NCBI GenBank assembly: GCA_030531135.1
Contig: JAUNOJ010000033.1
Span: forward strand, 1-11,758
Direction: 5' to 3'
Source: Sutterellaceae bacterium
GTDB taxonomy: Bacteria; Pseudomonadota; Gammaproteobacteria; Burkholderiales; Burkholderiaceae_F
DNA: 11,758 nt
Made by a program: the position numbers and the translations under genes. Numbering within the stretch: position 1 is the first letter of the stretch; each line of letters opens with the position of its first letter. This document shows, piece by piece, positions 1 to 6,149 of this stretch. Below the pieces are notes generated by a model that was not told the origin of the DNA, did not search any database, and saw nothing but the letters and a program-made list of their open reading frames with translations.

Positions 1-932
1 ATGAGAATTTCTTCGACGGCTTCTTCCATTTCGGAGTTGGCGCTTTGAATTTGCAGTTTGCCCGGCGACACCAACCAGCGAAGACCTCTGAATTTTTCAT
101 TGGCCAAAATGGCTGCACGCTTCAATGCACCGATAAGTTCTTCGCGATTGATCAGGAAGACTTTATCGTTGCCCGTCGGAATCACGCGGTTGTAATCCGG
201 GAACTTGCCGTCGACCAACTTGGTCAAGAATTCGATTTCGCCGAATTTAAAGCGTGCCTGCGTTGCACCGAGTTCGACAACGACGGCATCGTCCGTGTCG
301 GGCAACAGCTTGATGAGCTGTTGAACGCTCTTGCGGGGAAGAATCGATTCGATTTGTGATTCGACCTGAATGTCGCAGGTCGTTTCACAACAGGCCAGAC
401 GGTGACCGTCGGTGGCCACTGCTCTCAAAAGACCGTTATCGGCAACCAGGAGCAACCCGTTGAGATAAAAGCGCACATCCTGCTGAGCCATGGCGAAATG
501 CACCATTTGCATGATGTGTTTCAACGTCTGAGCACCGATCGTAAAGCTCATGTCCATTTCGGAAGCTGGCAACTCCGGATAGTCTTGAGCCGACAAGGGA
601 GACAAGGAAAATCGAGAGTTGTTGGCCTTCAAGACGACCTTCTTTTCATCTTTTTCCAAAGAGACTTCGGTACCCGAAGTGGGAAGTGCGTTTAACAATG
701 CGATCAACTTGGCTGCGGGCAAAGTGGTGGAAACTTCGTCAGCTCCCACTCCCAACGGGGCAGACGTCTTGATTTGAATTTCAAGGTCGGTCGTCGTGAA
801 ATTGACCGTGTCGCCGTTTTTGTTTACCAAAATATTGGACAAAATCGGCAACGTTTGACGACCTTCGACAATACCGCCGACAGTCTGCAAAGGCTTCAGA
901 AGAGCCTCGCGTGTGCACTTGATAAACTGCAT
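1..932 (-). CDS. dnaN: DNA polymerase III beta subunit (sliding clamp), 3' end cut by window edge
   Basis: The clamp is a ring-shaped dimer that encircles DNA and tethers DNA polymerase III for processive synthesis. The frame runs from an ATG at 932 down to the window edge and gives about 310 residues. The family is usually about 366 residues, so roughly the last 55-60, including the end of domain III, lie outside. The N-terminus begins MQFIKCTREALLKPLQ, and the middle contains VATDGHRLA and KFPDYNRVIP, all recognisable DnaN blocks. The visible end (ANSEMEEAVEEIL) matches the start of domain III. An AAGGG at 940-944 (read on the minus strand) sits about eight bases upstream of the ATG and supports this start. 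It lies 121 bp downstream of dnaA in the same direction, the usual dnaA-dnaN pair. Identification is by recognition of family sequence and is secure. Confidence 0.96.
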   Translation of the reverse strand, partial: MQFIKCTREALLKPLQTVGGIVEGRQTLPILSNILVNKNGDTVNFTTTDLEIQIKTSAPLGVGADEVSTTLPAAKLIALLNALPTSGTEVSLEKDEKKVVLKANNSRFSLSPLSAQDYPELPASEMDMSFTIGAQTLKHIMQMVHFAMAQQDVRFYLNGLLLVADNGLLRAVATDGHRLACCETTCDIQVESQIESILPRKSVQQLIKLLPDTDDAVVVELGATQARFKFGEIEFLTKLVDGKFPDYNRVIPTGNDKVFLINREELIGALKRAAILANEKFRGLRWLVSPGKLQIQSANSEMEEAVEEIL

Positions 933-964
933 GAACAAACCCTTAAATCAGCTTAAAAATCCAT

Positions 965-983
965 AGCTCGCAATGGGCGAGCT
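965..983 (-). terminator. Hairpin between dnaA and dnaN, weak terminator or attenuator
   Basis: A perfect 7-bp inverted repeat (AGCTCGC at 965-971 and GCGAGCT at 977-983) has a 5-base loop. Read on the minus strand, it is followed after four bases by a run of five T (955-959). This could terminate some dnaA transcripts before dnaN or shape the dnaN leader. The T-run is short and not directly against the stem, so full termination is doubtful. Confidence 0.45.
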
Positions 984-1053
984 TTAACTTGTAAATTGTA
1001 CCGAAAAAAATGCAAATACGGCTTTGAACGCCGTCCCGAAATCATTGATTTCC

Positions 1054-2409
1054 CTAGTTTTTAATGCGCTGCGCGAGGATGTGAAGGTCGTGCTTAAGCG
1101 CTTCGTCGGTATTGCGTTCGCTGGCGATCTTCTTACAGGCATAGATCACCGTCGTATGGTCTCTGCCGCCGAAAAGCGATCCGAGCTCGGGCAAGCTTTT
1201 ATTGGTGAGCTCTTTGGCCAAGTACATGGCAATTTGTCTGGCTCGGGCCAAGTTGGCTTTACGCGATTTGGCGTTGATGTCGCTGGCTTTGATGCCGTAA
1301 TAGTCGGCCACAGCCTGTTGAACGGCGTCGACCGTTACCGGAACGCTGCTTTGCTTGAAGATGTCGCGCAAAGCCAGTTTGACCGTGTCGATTGTGACGT
1401 CGACTTGATGGAATCTCGTGTATGCCAAAATCTGCTGTACGGCTCCTTCGAGCTCTCGTACGTTGCTCTTGAGTTTCTTGGCAATGATTTCGGCGACGTC
1501 ATGCGGCATTTCGAGGTTGGAGCGTTCGGCCTTTTGCAACAAAATTTGTACGCGCATGTCGAATTCGGGCGGCTCGACCGTGACGATCAACCCTTGGGTC
1601 AAACGACTTAAGAGACGTTCTTGAAATTCCTTGAGTTGCCGCGGATAAGTGTCGCTCGTTAAGACGATTTGCTTGCCGTGCGGAACCATGCTTTCGAACG
1701 TCAAAAAGAAGTTGGTTTGCGTACCGTCGCGACTACCAAAACTTTGAATATCGTCGATGAGCAACAAATCCAGACCGTTGTAACGCGCTTCGAATTGACG
1801 CATCGCTTCGCTATAGCGATCCGAGTTCTGACTCTTCAGGCGCATGGCGTCGACGAATTCTTGAATGTATTGCTGAGCCGAAACACACAAAACTTTGGCC
1901 TTGGGATTGTTTTTTAAGAAACGGTTGCCGATGGCATGCATCAAATGCGTTTTGCCCAAACCCACGCCCCCGTAAATAAAGAGCGGGTTGTAGATCGGAT
2001 TGGGGCTAGTGGCCACTTGCAAAGCAGAGGCAAACGCCATTTGGTTGGCCTGCCCTTCCACCATGTTTTCGAAGGTGAGATTGGGCAACAATCCCGTCTT
2101 GATCGCCTGACTTTGCTGAATTTTTTCCGGATCTGCAGGGGCGGGCGCTATCGACGGCGTCGCGCTAGTCGGTTGCACGCCCCAGAAAAGGTCGATTTCC
2201 TGTCCGGCGACACGATTGATGATTTGCTCGATCAGCTTGCCGTAGGAAGTGCGGATGGTGCGCAGTTTGCTCATGGAGGGAGCAAAAACAGTCACGGACC
2301 CGGCTTCGGGTTCGAATTCGGCCGTCAAATCGGCAAACCAGTTTTGGAAAACCTCTGCAGGACAGCCTCTTTTAAGCTCATCAATACATTGCGACCAAAA
2401 TTCCGACAT
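1054..2409 (-). CDS. dnaA: Chromosomal replication initiator protein DnaA
   Basis: DnaA is the AAA+ ATPase that binds DnaA boxes in oriC, forms a filament, melts the AT-rich region and helps load the DnaB helicase. The protein has 451 residues, slightly short for the family because the domain II linker (about 80-105) is short and rich in Ala and Pro. Domain I starts at the N-terminus ([11 protein letters not shown]). Domain III has Walker [10 protein letters not shown] (147-155), Walker B LLLIDDIQ (215-222), sensor I TSD (251-253), the RLLSRL arginine-finger region (265-270) and sensor II VRELEGA (317-323). Domain IV carries the DNA-binding signature GGRDHTTV (414-421). The ATG at 2409 gives the expected N-terminus; I see no strong Shine-Dalgarno next to it. 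Upstream is oriC, with a DnaA box overlapping the likely -35, which suggests autoregulation. All key motifs are intact. Confidence 0.98.
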   Translation of the reverse strand: MSEFWSQCIDELKRGCPAEVFQNWFADLTAEFEPEAGSVTVFAPSMSKLRTIRTSYGKLIEQIINRVAGQEIDLFWGVQPTSATPSIAPAPADPEKIQQSQAIKTGLLPNLTFENMVEGQANQMAFASALQVATSPNPIYNPLFIYGGVGLGKTHLMHAIGNRFLKNNPKAKVLCVSAQQYIQEFVDAMRLKSQNSDRYSEAMRQFEARYNGLDLLLIDDIQSFGSRDGTQTNFFLTFESMVPHGKQIVLTSDTYPRQLKEFQERLLSRLTQGLIVTVEPPEFDMRVQILLQKAERSNLEMPHDVAEIIAKKLKSNVRELEGAVQQILAYTRFHQVDVTIDTVKLALRDIFKQSSVPVTVDAVQQAVADYYGIKASDINAKSRKANLARARQIAMYLAKELTNKSLPELGSLFGGRDHTTVIYACKKIASERNTDEALKHDLHILAQRIKN

Positions 2410-2499
2410 AACTCAGTTCTAAAAGGAAAATTTCCTCGCGAACTTCGGACTTGTTTTAACTGTCGAGCTGGAGTGTGACAGTCCGATTGCAAGGAAAGA

Positions 2500-2508
2500 T
2501 GTGGAAAA
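2500..2508 (-). promoter_or_regulatory. DnaA box 1 (TTTTCCACA)
   Basis: TGTGGAAAA on the plus strand reads TTTTCCACA on the minus strand. It fits the relaxed consensus TTWTNCACA. Confidence 0.7.
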
Positions 2509-2528
2509 CAAAAACAGGGGAATCGAGG

Positions 2529-2557
2529 ATTGTAACGGGAAGAAGGAAAGTTATCCA
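2529..2557 (-). promoter_or_regulatory. Putative dnaA promoter with DnaA box over the -35
   Basis: On the minus strand, TGGATA (2552-2557; four of six match TTGACA) is followed after exactly 17 bp by TACAAT (2529-2534; five of six match TATAAT). The -35 lies inside the perfect DnaA box at 2551-2559, so DnaA bound there would compete with RNA polymerase, as in the known dnaA autorepression circuits. The predicted leader is roughly 110-120 nt. The assignment is by eye only. Confidence 0.45.
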
Positions 2558-2559
2558 CA
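2551..2559 (+). promoter_or_regulatory. DnaA box 2, perfect consensus TTATCCACA
   Basis: This is an exact match to the high-affinity DnaA box. It overlaps the proposed -35 of the dnaA promoter and faces box 3, seven bases away. Confidence 0.93.
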
Positions 2560-2565
2560 GCTTGA

Positions 2566-2574
2566 TGTGAATAA
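2566..2574 (-). promoter_or_regulatory. DnaA box 3 (TTATTCACA)
   Basis: TGTGAATAA on the plus strand reads TTATTCACA on the minus strand. It fits TTWTNCACA and is convergent with box 2. The pair lies next to the AT-rich side of the origin. Confidence 0.75.
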
Positions 2575-2702
2575 ATTTACCCCGTCTCCGATGTCCGGCA
2601 CGATCTGTGGTGTTTTTTGAAAAAGCTAACCCTATATCGTGTTGAAAATGACTGGAAAAAATTTTTTGAAGCGGTTTCAGGGTAAATATTTCCCTCCAAA
2701 AG

Positions 2703-2732
2703 TTGACAGAACCCCCATAAATAGGGTTTAAT
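2703..2732 (+). promoter_or_regulatory. Putative promoter for the rpmH operon
   Basis: A perfect -35 TTGACA (2703-2708) is followed after 18 bp by TTTAAT (2727-2732; five of six match TATAAT), with an overlapping TAATAT at 2729-2734. The spacer contains the inverted repeat AACCC (2710-2714) / GGGTT (2724-2728), which could be an operator. AACCCTATA also occurs upstream near 2628. The promoter points at rpmH and implies a leader of about 220 nt. Confidence 0.55.
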
Positions 2733-2738
2733 ATCAGG

Positions 2739-2962
2739 CTTTTCGCAGTATAGAATTCCTTGTACGTCCGTGGACGTCGGTTTTCTGGTAGAACAATCAG
2801 GGAAAAAGCCGTCGGCTTTGGCCCGGTTTTGCTTTGCTGAAAAAAGTAGATTTTTCGCGCATCCAAGCGCAACCGATTTGTGTTTTAAAGGCCGGAGGGT
2901 CGCCCAAGTGTCGGCGCCGTCAGTCTTTATTTTTATGCCTTTTAAAAAGGTAAGGAAATATC
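2739..2962 (+). other. Long 5' leader of rpmH
   Basis: No gene is evident between the promoter and rpmH. The leader contains two compact inverted repeats: ACGTCC-GT-GGACGT at 2764-2777 and AAAGCC-GTC-GGCTTT at 2805-2819 (6-bp stem, 3-base loop). It also has the GC palindrome GGCGCC near 2915. A T-rich stretch (TCTTTATTTTTATG) follows shortly before the start codon. The hairpins could be attenuator elements, but I recognise no known ribosomal-protein leader or riboswitch here. Confidence 0.3.
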
Positions 2963-3103
2963 ATGGCTACCAAGCGTACCTATCAACCTTCTAAGATTAA
3001 GCGTGCTCGCACGCATGGCTTCTTGGTTCGTTCTCGCACCAAGGGCGGCCGCGCCGTTTTGGCTCGTCGTCGCCGTAAGGGCCGTCACACTCTCGCTCTC
3101 TAA
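2963..3103 (+). CDS. rpmH: 50S ribosomal protein L34
   Basis: This is a small basic protein of the large ribosomal subunit with 46 residues, in the normal size range (about 44-47). It begins [20 protein letters not shown] and ends in the Arg/Lys-rich [13 protein letters not shown], matching the family core KRTYQPS..RTHGF....GR.VLARRR.KGR. It carries two or three extra residues (Ala-Thr-Lys) before the usual KRT start. The ATG is preceded by AAGGTAAGGA, a clear ribosome-binding site, and no other start is available. It is the first gene of rpmH-rnpA-yidD-yidC. Codon use is strongly biased to CGT, CGC and AAG, as expected for a highly expressed gene. Confidence 0.98.
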   Translation: MATKRTYQPSKIKRARTHGFLVRSRTKGGRAVLARRRRKGRHTLAL

Positions 3104-3148
3104 TTTCAGAGTAGAGAACGCGTCTTTTAGGGGCGTGTTAGAAAGACT

Positions 3149-3604
3149 GTGACGCAAAACCGACCCCGAAACCGCTTTCCCCGGTCCGTTCGAATTATCA
3201 GTTCGGACGACTTCGGTAGGATATTGCGGTCCGAGGAGCCGGGAAGCTTCCGACTCGGACGCGATTCTGTTTCTGTATGCGTACAAGCACACAGAAGAAC
3301 GGAGCGCGTCCGTTTTGGTTTTACAGTCGGCAAACATAATGTTCCGAGATCGGTTGATCGAGCATTGGTCAAGCGAGTTATGCGAGAGGTGTGTCGATCC
3401 TGGTTGCCTTTGTTGCAAAAGGATTGTCGCGATCTCGGTGTCGGAGCGGATGTCAGTTTGCGTTTTCGCACACCGCTGAAAGTCGTCGATGGGAAAAGTA
3501 CGGTTACCCAAGCAAAACAGACCGTACGGCATTCGACGGATTTGTGCCTCCGGGCGGTTCAGAAAAGACTGTTCGCAGCAGCCAAAGAATTGAAGGTGGC
3601 TTAA
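3149..3604 (+). CDS. rnpA: Ribonuclease P protein component
   Basis: RnpA binds the RNase P RNA and helps it remove 5' leaders from tRNA precursors. The protein has 151 residues, longer than the usual 115-130, with a basic N-terminus (TQNRPRNRFPRS) and a C-terminal tail ending AAAKELKVA. The core VRFGFTVGKHNVPRSVDRALVKRVMRE (about 54-80, written here only as a reference) holds the RNR signature region. The usual R-N-x-(V/I)-K-R reads R-A-L-V-K-R at 71-76, so the conserved Asn is Ala. The GTG at 3149 is the only plausible start after the in-frame TAG at 3128; its ribosome-binding site (AGAAAG) is weak. It lies 45 bp after rpmH, the standard order, and its stop abuts yidD. Family assignment is firm from context and motif. 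Confidence 0.93.
   Translation: MTQNRPRNRFPRSVRIISSDDFGRILRSEEPGSFRLGRDSVSVCVQAHRRTERVRFGFTVGKHNVPRSVDRALVKRVMREVCRSWLPLLQKDCRDLGVGADVSLRFRTPLKVVDGKSTVTQAKQTVRHSTDLCLRAVQKRLFAAAKELKVA
3592..3599 (+). promoter_or_regulatory. Shine-Dalgarno that decides the yidD start
   Basis: GAAGGTGG inside the last codons of rnpA is one base from AAGGAGG. It is 5 bases from the TTG at 3605 and 8 bases from the TTG at 3608. No ATG is available nearby, so yidD must start at one of these TTG codons. Confidence 0.65.
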
Positions 3605-3889
3605 TTGTTGGCTCGATTCTTTATTGCACTGATTCGTTGTTATCAACTGACGCTTTCGGGATGGGTCGGTTGGCAGTGTCGATTTGTCCCGAGTTGCTCG
3701 AATTATGCGATCGAGGCCTTTGAAAAGCATGGTGCAATCAAAGGGTTGTGGATGACCGTTGCGCGACTGGCGCGATGCCATCCGCTCGGCGGACGAGGGT
3801 ATGATCCCGTTCCGCTAAAATTTCGCTGGAGATGTTGGTGCCCGGACTGTTCGGAGGCAGCCAACGTCGACAAGGAAAGATCAGCATGA
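3605..3889 (+). CDS. yidD: Membrane protein insertion efficiency factor YidD
   Basis: YidD is a small membrane-associated protein that aids YidC-dependent insertion of membrane proteins. The product has 94 residues. An amphipathic start ([16 protein letters not shown]) is followed by [19 protein letters not shown] (25-43) and the signature [13 protein letters not shown] (58-70), which are diagnostic. The C-terminal tail has three more Cys (WRCWCPDC). The start is TTG at 3605 or, with better ribosome-binding-site spacing, TTG at 3608. The gene begins directly after the rnpA TAA (3602-3604) and in the same frame, so the two must be translationally coupled. yidC follows after 48 bp. Confidence 0.93.
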   Translation: MLARFFIALIRCYQLTLSGWVGWQCRFVPSCSNYAIEAFEKHGAIKGLWMTVARLARCHPLGGRGYDPVPLKFRWRCWCPDCSEAANVDKERSA

Positions 3890-3937
3890 AACGAAGCCTG
3901 CTAGACAGGCAAATTTGATTTAAACATTGGACCAGAT

Positions 3938-5689
3938 ATGGGAAGCGATTTTCAACGTACCATTATGTGGGTTATCCTGGCGGCAGCATGTTTTATGCTC
4001 TGGGATAACTGGCAGGTTTATAACGGCAAGCCGTCGTTTTTCGGCGCTCCGCAAGTTGAACAAACCGAAACGGCTCAGGGACAGTCGTCTGCCGACGTTT
4101 CCGGTGTACCGGAATCCAGCGGCAGCGGTGCTTTGGCCGTTGCAAAGGGAGTGATCCAAGCATCCCATCCGGTGGAAGTTGCTAGCGACATGCTCAAGCT
4201 CAATATTGACGAACAAGGTGCCGTTGTTACGCGCGCCGAACTTCTCAAAGAGCAACAGCAGGCCGAATGGACCGACGTCGGTTTGGCAGGCATGATTTTG
4301 GGCAACGATAAACCTAAGCTTCACAACATTGTGATGCTCAACGTTTCTCCGAAGTCGGTTTATGTGGCTCAAAGCGGCTTGATCGGCGGCGATTTCCCCA
4401 ACCACAAGTCGATGTTCAAACACGTCGAAACCAAGGTTGAGGTCAAAAACGATCCCGAACAGCAAAAAGACGTGAAGTTCACGACCGCTGTTTTCGAAAG
4501 CACGCAGGGAACCGTGACCTTGCGCAAGAGCTATGAACTCGTCGACGGTCGCTACGGCATTACCGTTCGTCAGGAATTGGTTAACAACGGTACGACTGCC
4601 ATTCGACCGGCCGCCTACTACCAGTTGACGCGCGACGATGCCAAGCCCGAAGGCGAAAGCTCCTTCTACTACACGTATACGGGGCCGGCAATTTACACTT
4701 CCGCCGACAAGTTCCAAAAGATCGCTTTTGACGATATCGGCGATCAGCCCGATCATATGGTCAAGTCCAATGACGGTTGGGTGGCGATGATCCAGCACTA
4801 TTTCATCTCTGCCTGGACCGATGTCAAGGGCGAAACCAAGGCATTGCCGCGTGAGTTCTACACCACCAAACTGGATCAGAACTTGTACGCCGTCGGTGAA
4901 ATTCAACAGTTGGGTTCCGTCGAACCCGGTCAGAAAGTCTCCACCGCAGCCATGCTTTATATCGGTCCGCAAGATCAGCAACGTTTGGCCTATATGGCCG
5001 ACGGTCTTGATCTGGTGGTCGACTACGGCTGGTTGACTTTCTTGGCCAAGCCCATTTACAGCGTTTTGTATTTCCTCTATGGCCTCGTCGGCAACTGGGG
5101 TTGGTCCATTGTGCTGTTGACCTGCTTGGTAAAGGCAATCCTCTACCCGATTTCTGCTGCCGGCTACAAATCGATGGCTCGCATGAAGGAAGTAACTCCG
5201 CGCATGAAGGCTTTGCAGGAGCAGTACGGTAACGATAAGCAGCGCTATCAACAAGCTTTGATGGAACTGTATCGCAAGGAAAAGATCAATCCGGTCGGCG
5301 GCTGTCTGCCTATCGTTTTGCAGATTCCGGTGTTCTTGGCTCTGTACTGGGTGTTGTTGGCTTCCGTCGAATTGCGCGGTTCCGAATGGATCGGTTGGGT
5401 GACCGACTTGGCAATGCCCGATCCGTGGTTCATTTTGCCGGCAGTGATGATGGCCACGATGTTTGCTCAGATCAAGCTGAACCCGGCTCCTGCCGATCCC
5501 ATGCAGGCTCGCATGATGGTCATTATGCCGTTGGTATTCGGTGTGATGTTCTTCTTCTTTGCTTCCGGTTTGGTGCTTTACTGGTTGACCAACAATGTGC
5601 TGTCCATTGCTCAGCAGTGGTATGTGAACAAGCAAATTCGTGAAGAACGCGAACGTCGCTTGAACCCTGCCAATAGTACGAAGAAGTAA
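3938..5689 (+). CDS. yidC: Membrane protein insertase YidC
   Basis: YidC inserts and folds inner-membrane proteins, alone or with SecYEG. The protein has 583 residues. A first transmembrane helix (about 8-24, WVILAAACFMLWDNW) is followed by a large periplasmic beta-domain (about 50-355) and the conserved five-helix core (about 365-565). In the core, Lys399 (CLVKAILYP) occupies the position of the groove Arg of E. coli YidC; as I recall, Lys is common there in betaproteobacteria. Other conserved blocks are GYKSMARMKEVTPRM (409-423), KINPVGGCLP (449-458), the helix IPVFLALYWVLLASVELRG (463-481) and the last helix FFFFASGLVLYWLTNN (538-553). The basic tail (REERERRLN) fits the ribosome-facing C-terminus. 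The ATG at 3938 gives the expected N-terminus; its ribosome-binding site is weak. It is the last gene of the rpmH operon and ends just before a strong terminator. Confidence 0.98.
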   Translation: MGSDFQRTIMWVILAAACFMLWDNWQVYNGKPSFFGAPQVEQTETAQGQSSADVSGVPESSGSGALAVAKGVIQASHPVEVASDMLKLNIDEQGAVVTRAELLKEQQQAEWTDVGLAGMILGNDKPKLHNIVMLNVSPKSVYVAQSGLIGGDFPNHKSMFKHVETKVEVKNDPEQQKDVKFTTAVFESTQGTVTLRKSYELVDGRYGITVRQELVNNGTTAIRPAAYYQLTRDDAKPEGESSFYYTYTGPAIYTSADKFQKIAFDDIGDQPDHMVKSNDGWVAMIQHYFISAWTDVKGETKALPREFYTTKLDQNLYAVGEIQQLGSVEPGQKVSTAAMLYIGPQDQQRLAYMADGLDLVVDYGWLTFLAKPIYSVLYFLYGLVGNWGWSIVLLTCLVKAILYPISAAGYKSMARMKEVTPRMKALQEQYGNDKQRYQQALMELYRKEKINPVGGCLPIVLQIPVFLALYWVLLASVELRGSEWIGWVTDLAMPDPWFILPAVMMATMFAQIKLNPAPADPMQARMMVIMPLVFGVMFFFFASGLVLYWLTNNVLSIAQQWYVNKQIREERERRLNPANSTKK

Positions 5690-5715
5690 GAAGGTCGTCA
5701 GACTTGACTGATAAG

Positions 5716-5753
5716 AAAAAAGCAGAGCCCTTGTTTCGGTGCTCTGCTTTTTT
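5716..5753. terminator. Strong bidirectional intrinsic terminator
   Basis: AAAAAAGCAGAGC (5716-5728) and GCTCTGCTTTTTT (5741-5753) form a perfect 13-bp inverted repeat around a 12-base loop. The GC-rich part (GCAGAGC) is followed by six T on either strand. It can therefore stop yidC transcripts rightward and the convergent membrane-protein gene leftward. Confidence 0.92.
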
Positions 5754-5761
5754 CGCTTGTA

Positions 5762-6076
5762 TTACTTGGGTTGTTTGGATCTTTTGACGTACCATGTGAC
5801 GGCCAAAAGCGGCCACAACCATGCGCTGACAAACCATAGAAGGATATACCCCGACGACATGGTTTTCTCCTCAGCTTGGCGTGTAATCAGGAAAATGACG
5901 ATGGCTCCGGCAACCGCCCAAAAGAGCAAACCGCAGTAGATCAGGGCTCGCATGTTGTAACTGTCGCCGAAGACGGAGCCGAGATAGGCAGCAACGGGGA
6001 CTGAAATCACGACGGCTAAACAAGCGCCGATCAATGCCGGACCAATCAAAGATTTTTTATTTTGATTTAGACTCAT
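5762..6076 (-). CDS. Small integral membrane protein, unknown function
   Basis: I do not recognise this gene. It encodes 104 residues with a short hydrophilic N-terminus (MSLNQNKKSL), three predicted membrane helices (about 10-33, 44-65 and 75-97) and a short basic tail (VKRSKQPK). A charged loop between helices 2 and 3 (RQAEEKTMSS) fits a small three-span protein. The composition is convincingly membrane-like over the whole frame. The frame ends just before the bidirectional terminator, which supports its being transcribed. The ATG at 6076 is the first Met; no strong ribosome-binding site is visible. It runs against its neighbours and against replication, and it splits the common yidC-mnmE neighbourhood. 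A link to YidC cannot be shown from sequence. Confidence 0.72.
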   Translation of the reverse strand: MSLNQNKKSLIGPALIGACLAVVISVPVAAYLGSVFGDSYNMRALIYCGLLFWAVAGAIVIFLITRQAEEKTMSSGYILLWFVSAWLWPLLAVTWYVKRSKQPK

Positions 6077-6149
6077 AAATCGGTATTTGTGAAAATATAC
6101 AAAAGCTGAGGTAAATCATACCGGAGTACCACTTGGACGAGAGACAATC

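Larger units (their letters stand above)
2410..2702. other. oriC: Chromosomal replication origin region (oriC), dnaA-rpmH intergenic
   Basis: This non-coding stretch between divergent dnaA and rpmH is the classical oriC position in beta- and gammaproteobacteria. It has three DnaA boxes within 75 bp (2500-2508, 2551-2559, 2566-2574). On the rpmH side lies AT-rich DNA that could be the unwinding element: GATCTGTGGTGTTTTTTG from 2602 (its first 13 bases resemble the E. coli 13-mers that begin GATCT), the self-complementary run AAAAAATTTTTT at 2656-2667, and the near-palindrome AGGGTAAATATTTCCCT at 2679-2695. A further palindrome, AGGAAA-A-TTTCCT, lies at 2424-2436 in the dnaA leader. Genes leave on both sides, with replication moving outward. 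The role is inferred from position and boxes. Confidence 0.82.

Noticed and set aside
1024..1611. A 195-codon plus-strand frame opposite dnaA
   Set aside because: It is antisense to intact dnaA with no supporting signals and is explained by codon bias on the other strand.
2602..2614. TGTGGTGTT in GATCTGTGGTGTT as a fourth DnaA box
   Set aside because: Its reverse complement AACACCACA departs from TTWTNCACA at several positions.
2942..3781. A 279-codon minus-strand frame across rpmH, rnpA and yidD
   Set aside because: It overlaps three recognised genes in opposite orientation and has no protein-like features.
3920..5635. A 571-codon open frame on the minus strand opposite yidC
   Set aside because: It lies almost wholly antisense to the intact, clearly recognised yidC. 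Its composition (very rich in His and Gln) is what the reverse of biased yidC codons produces.
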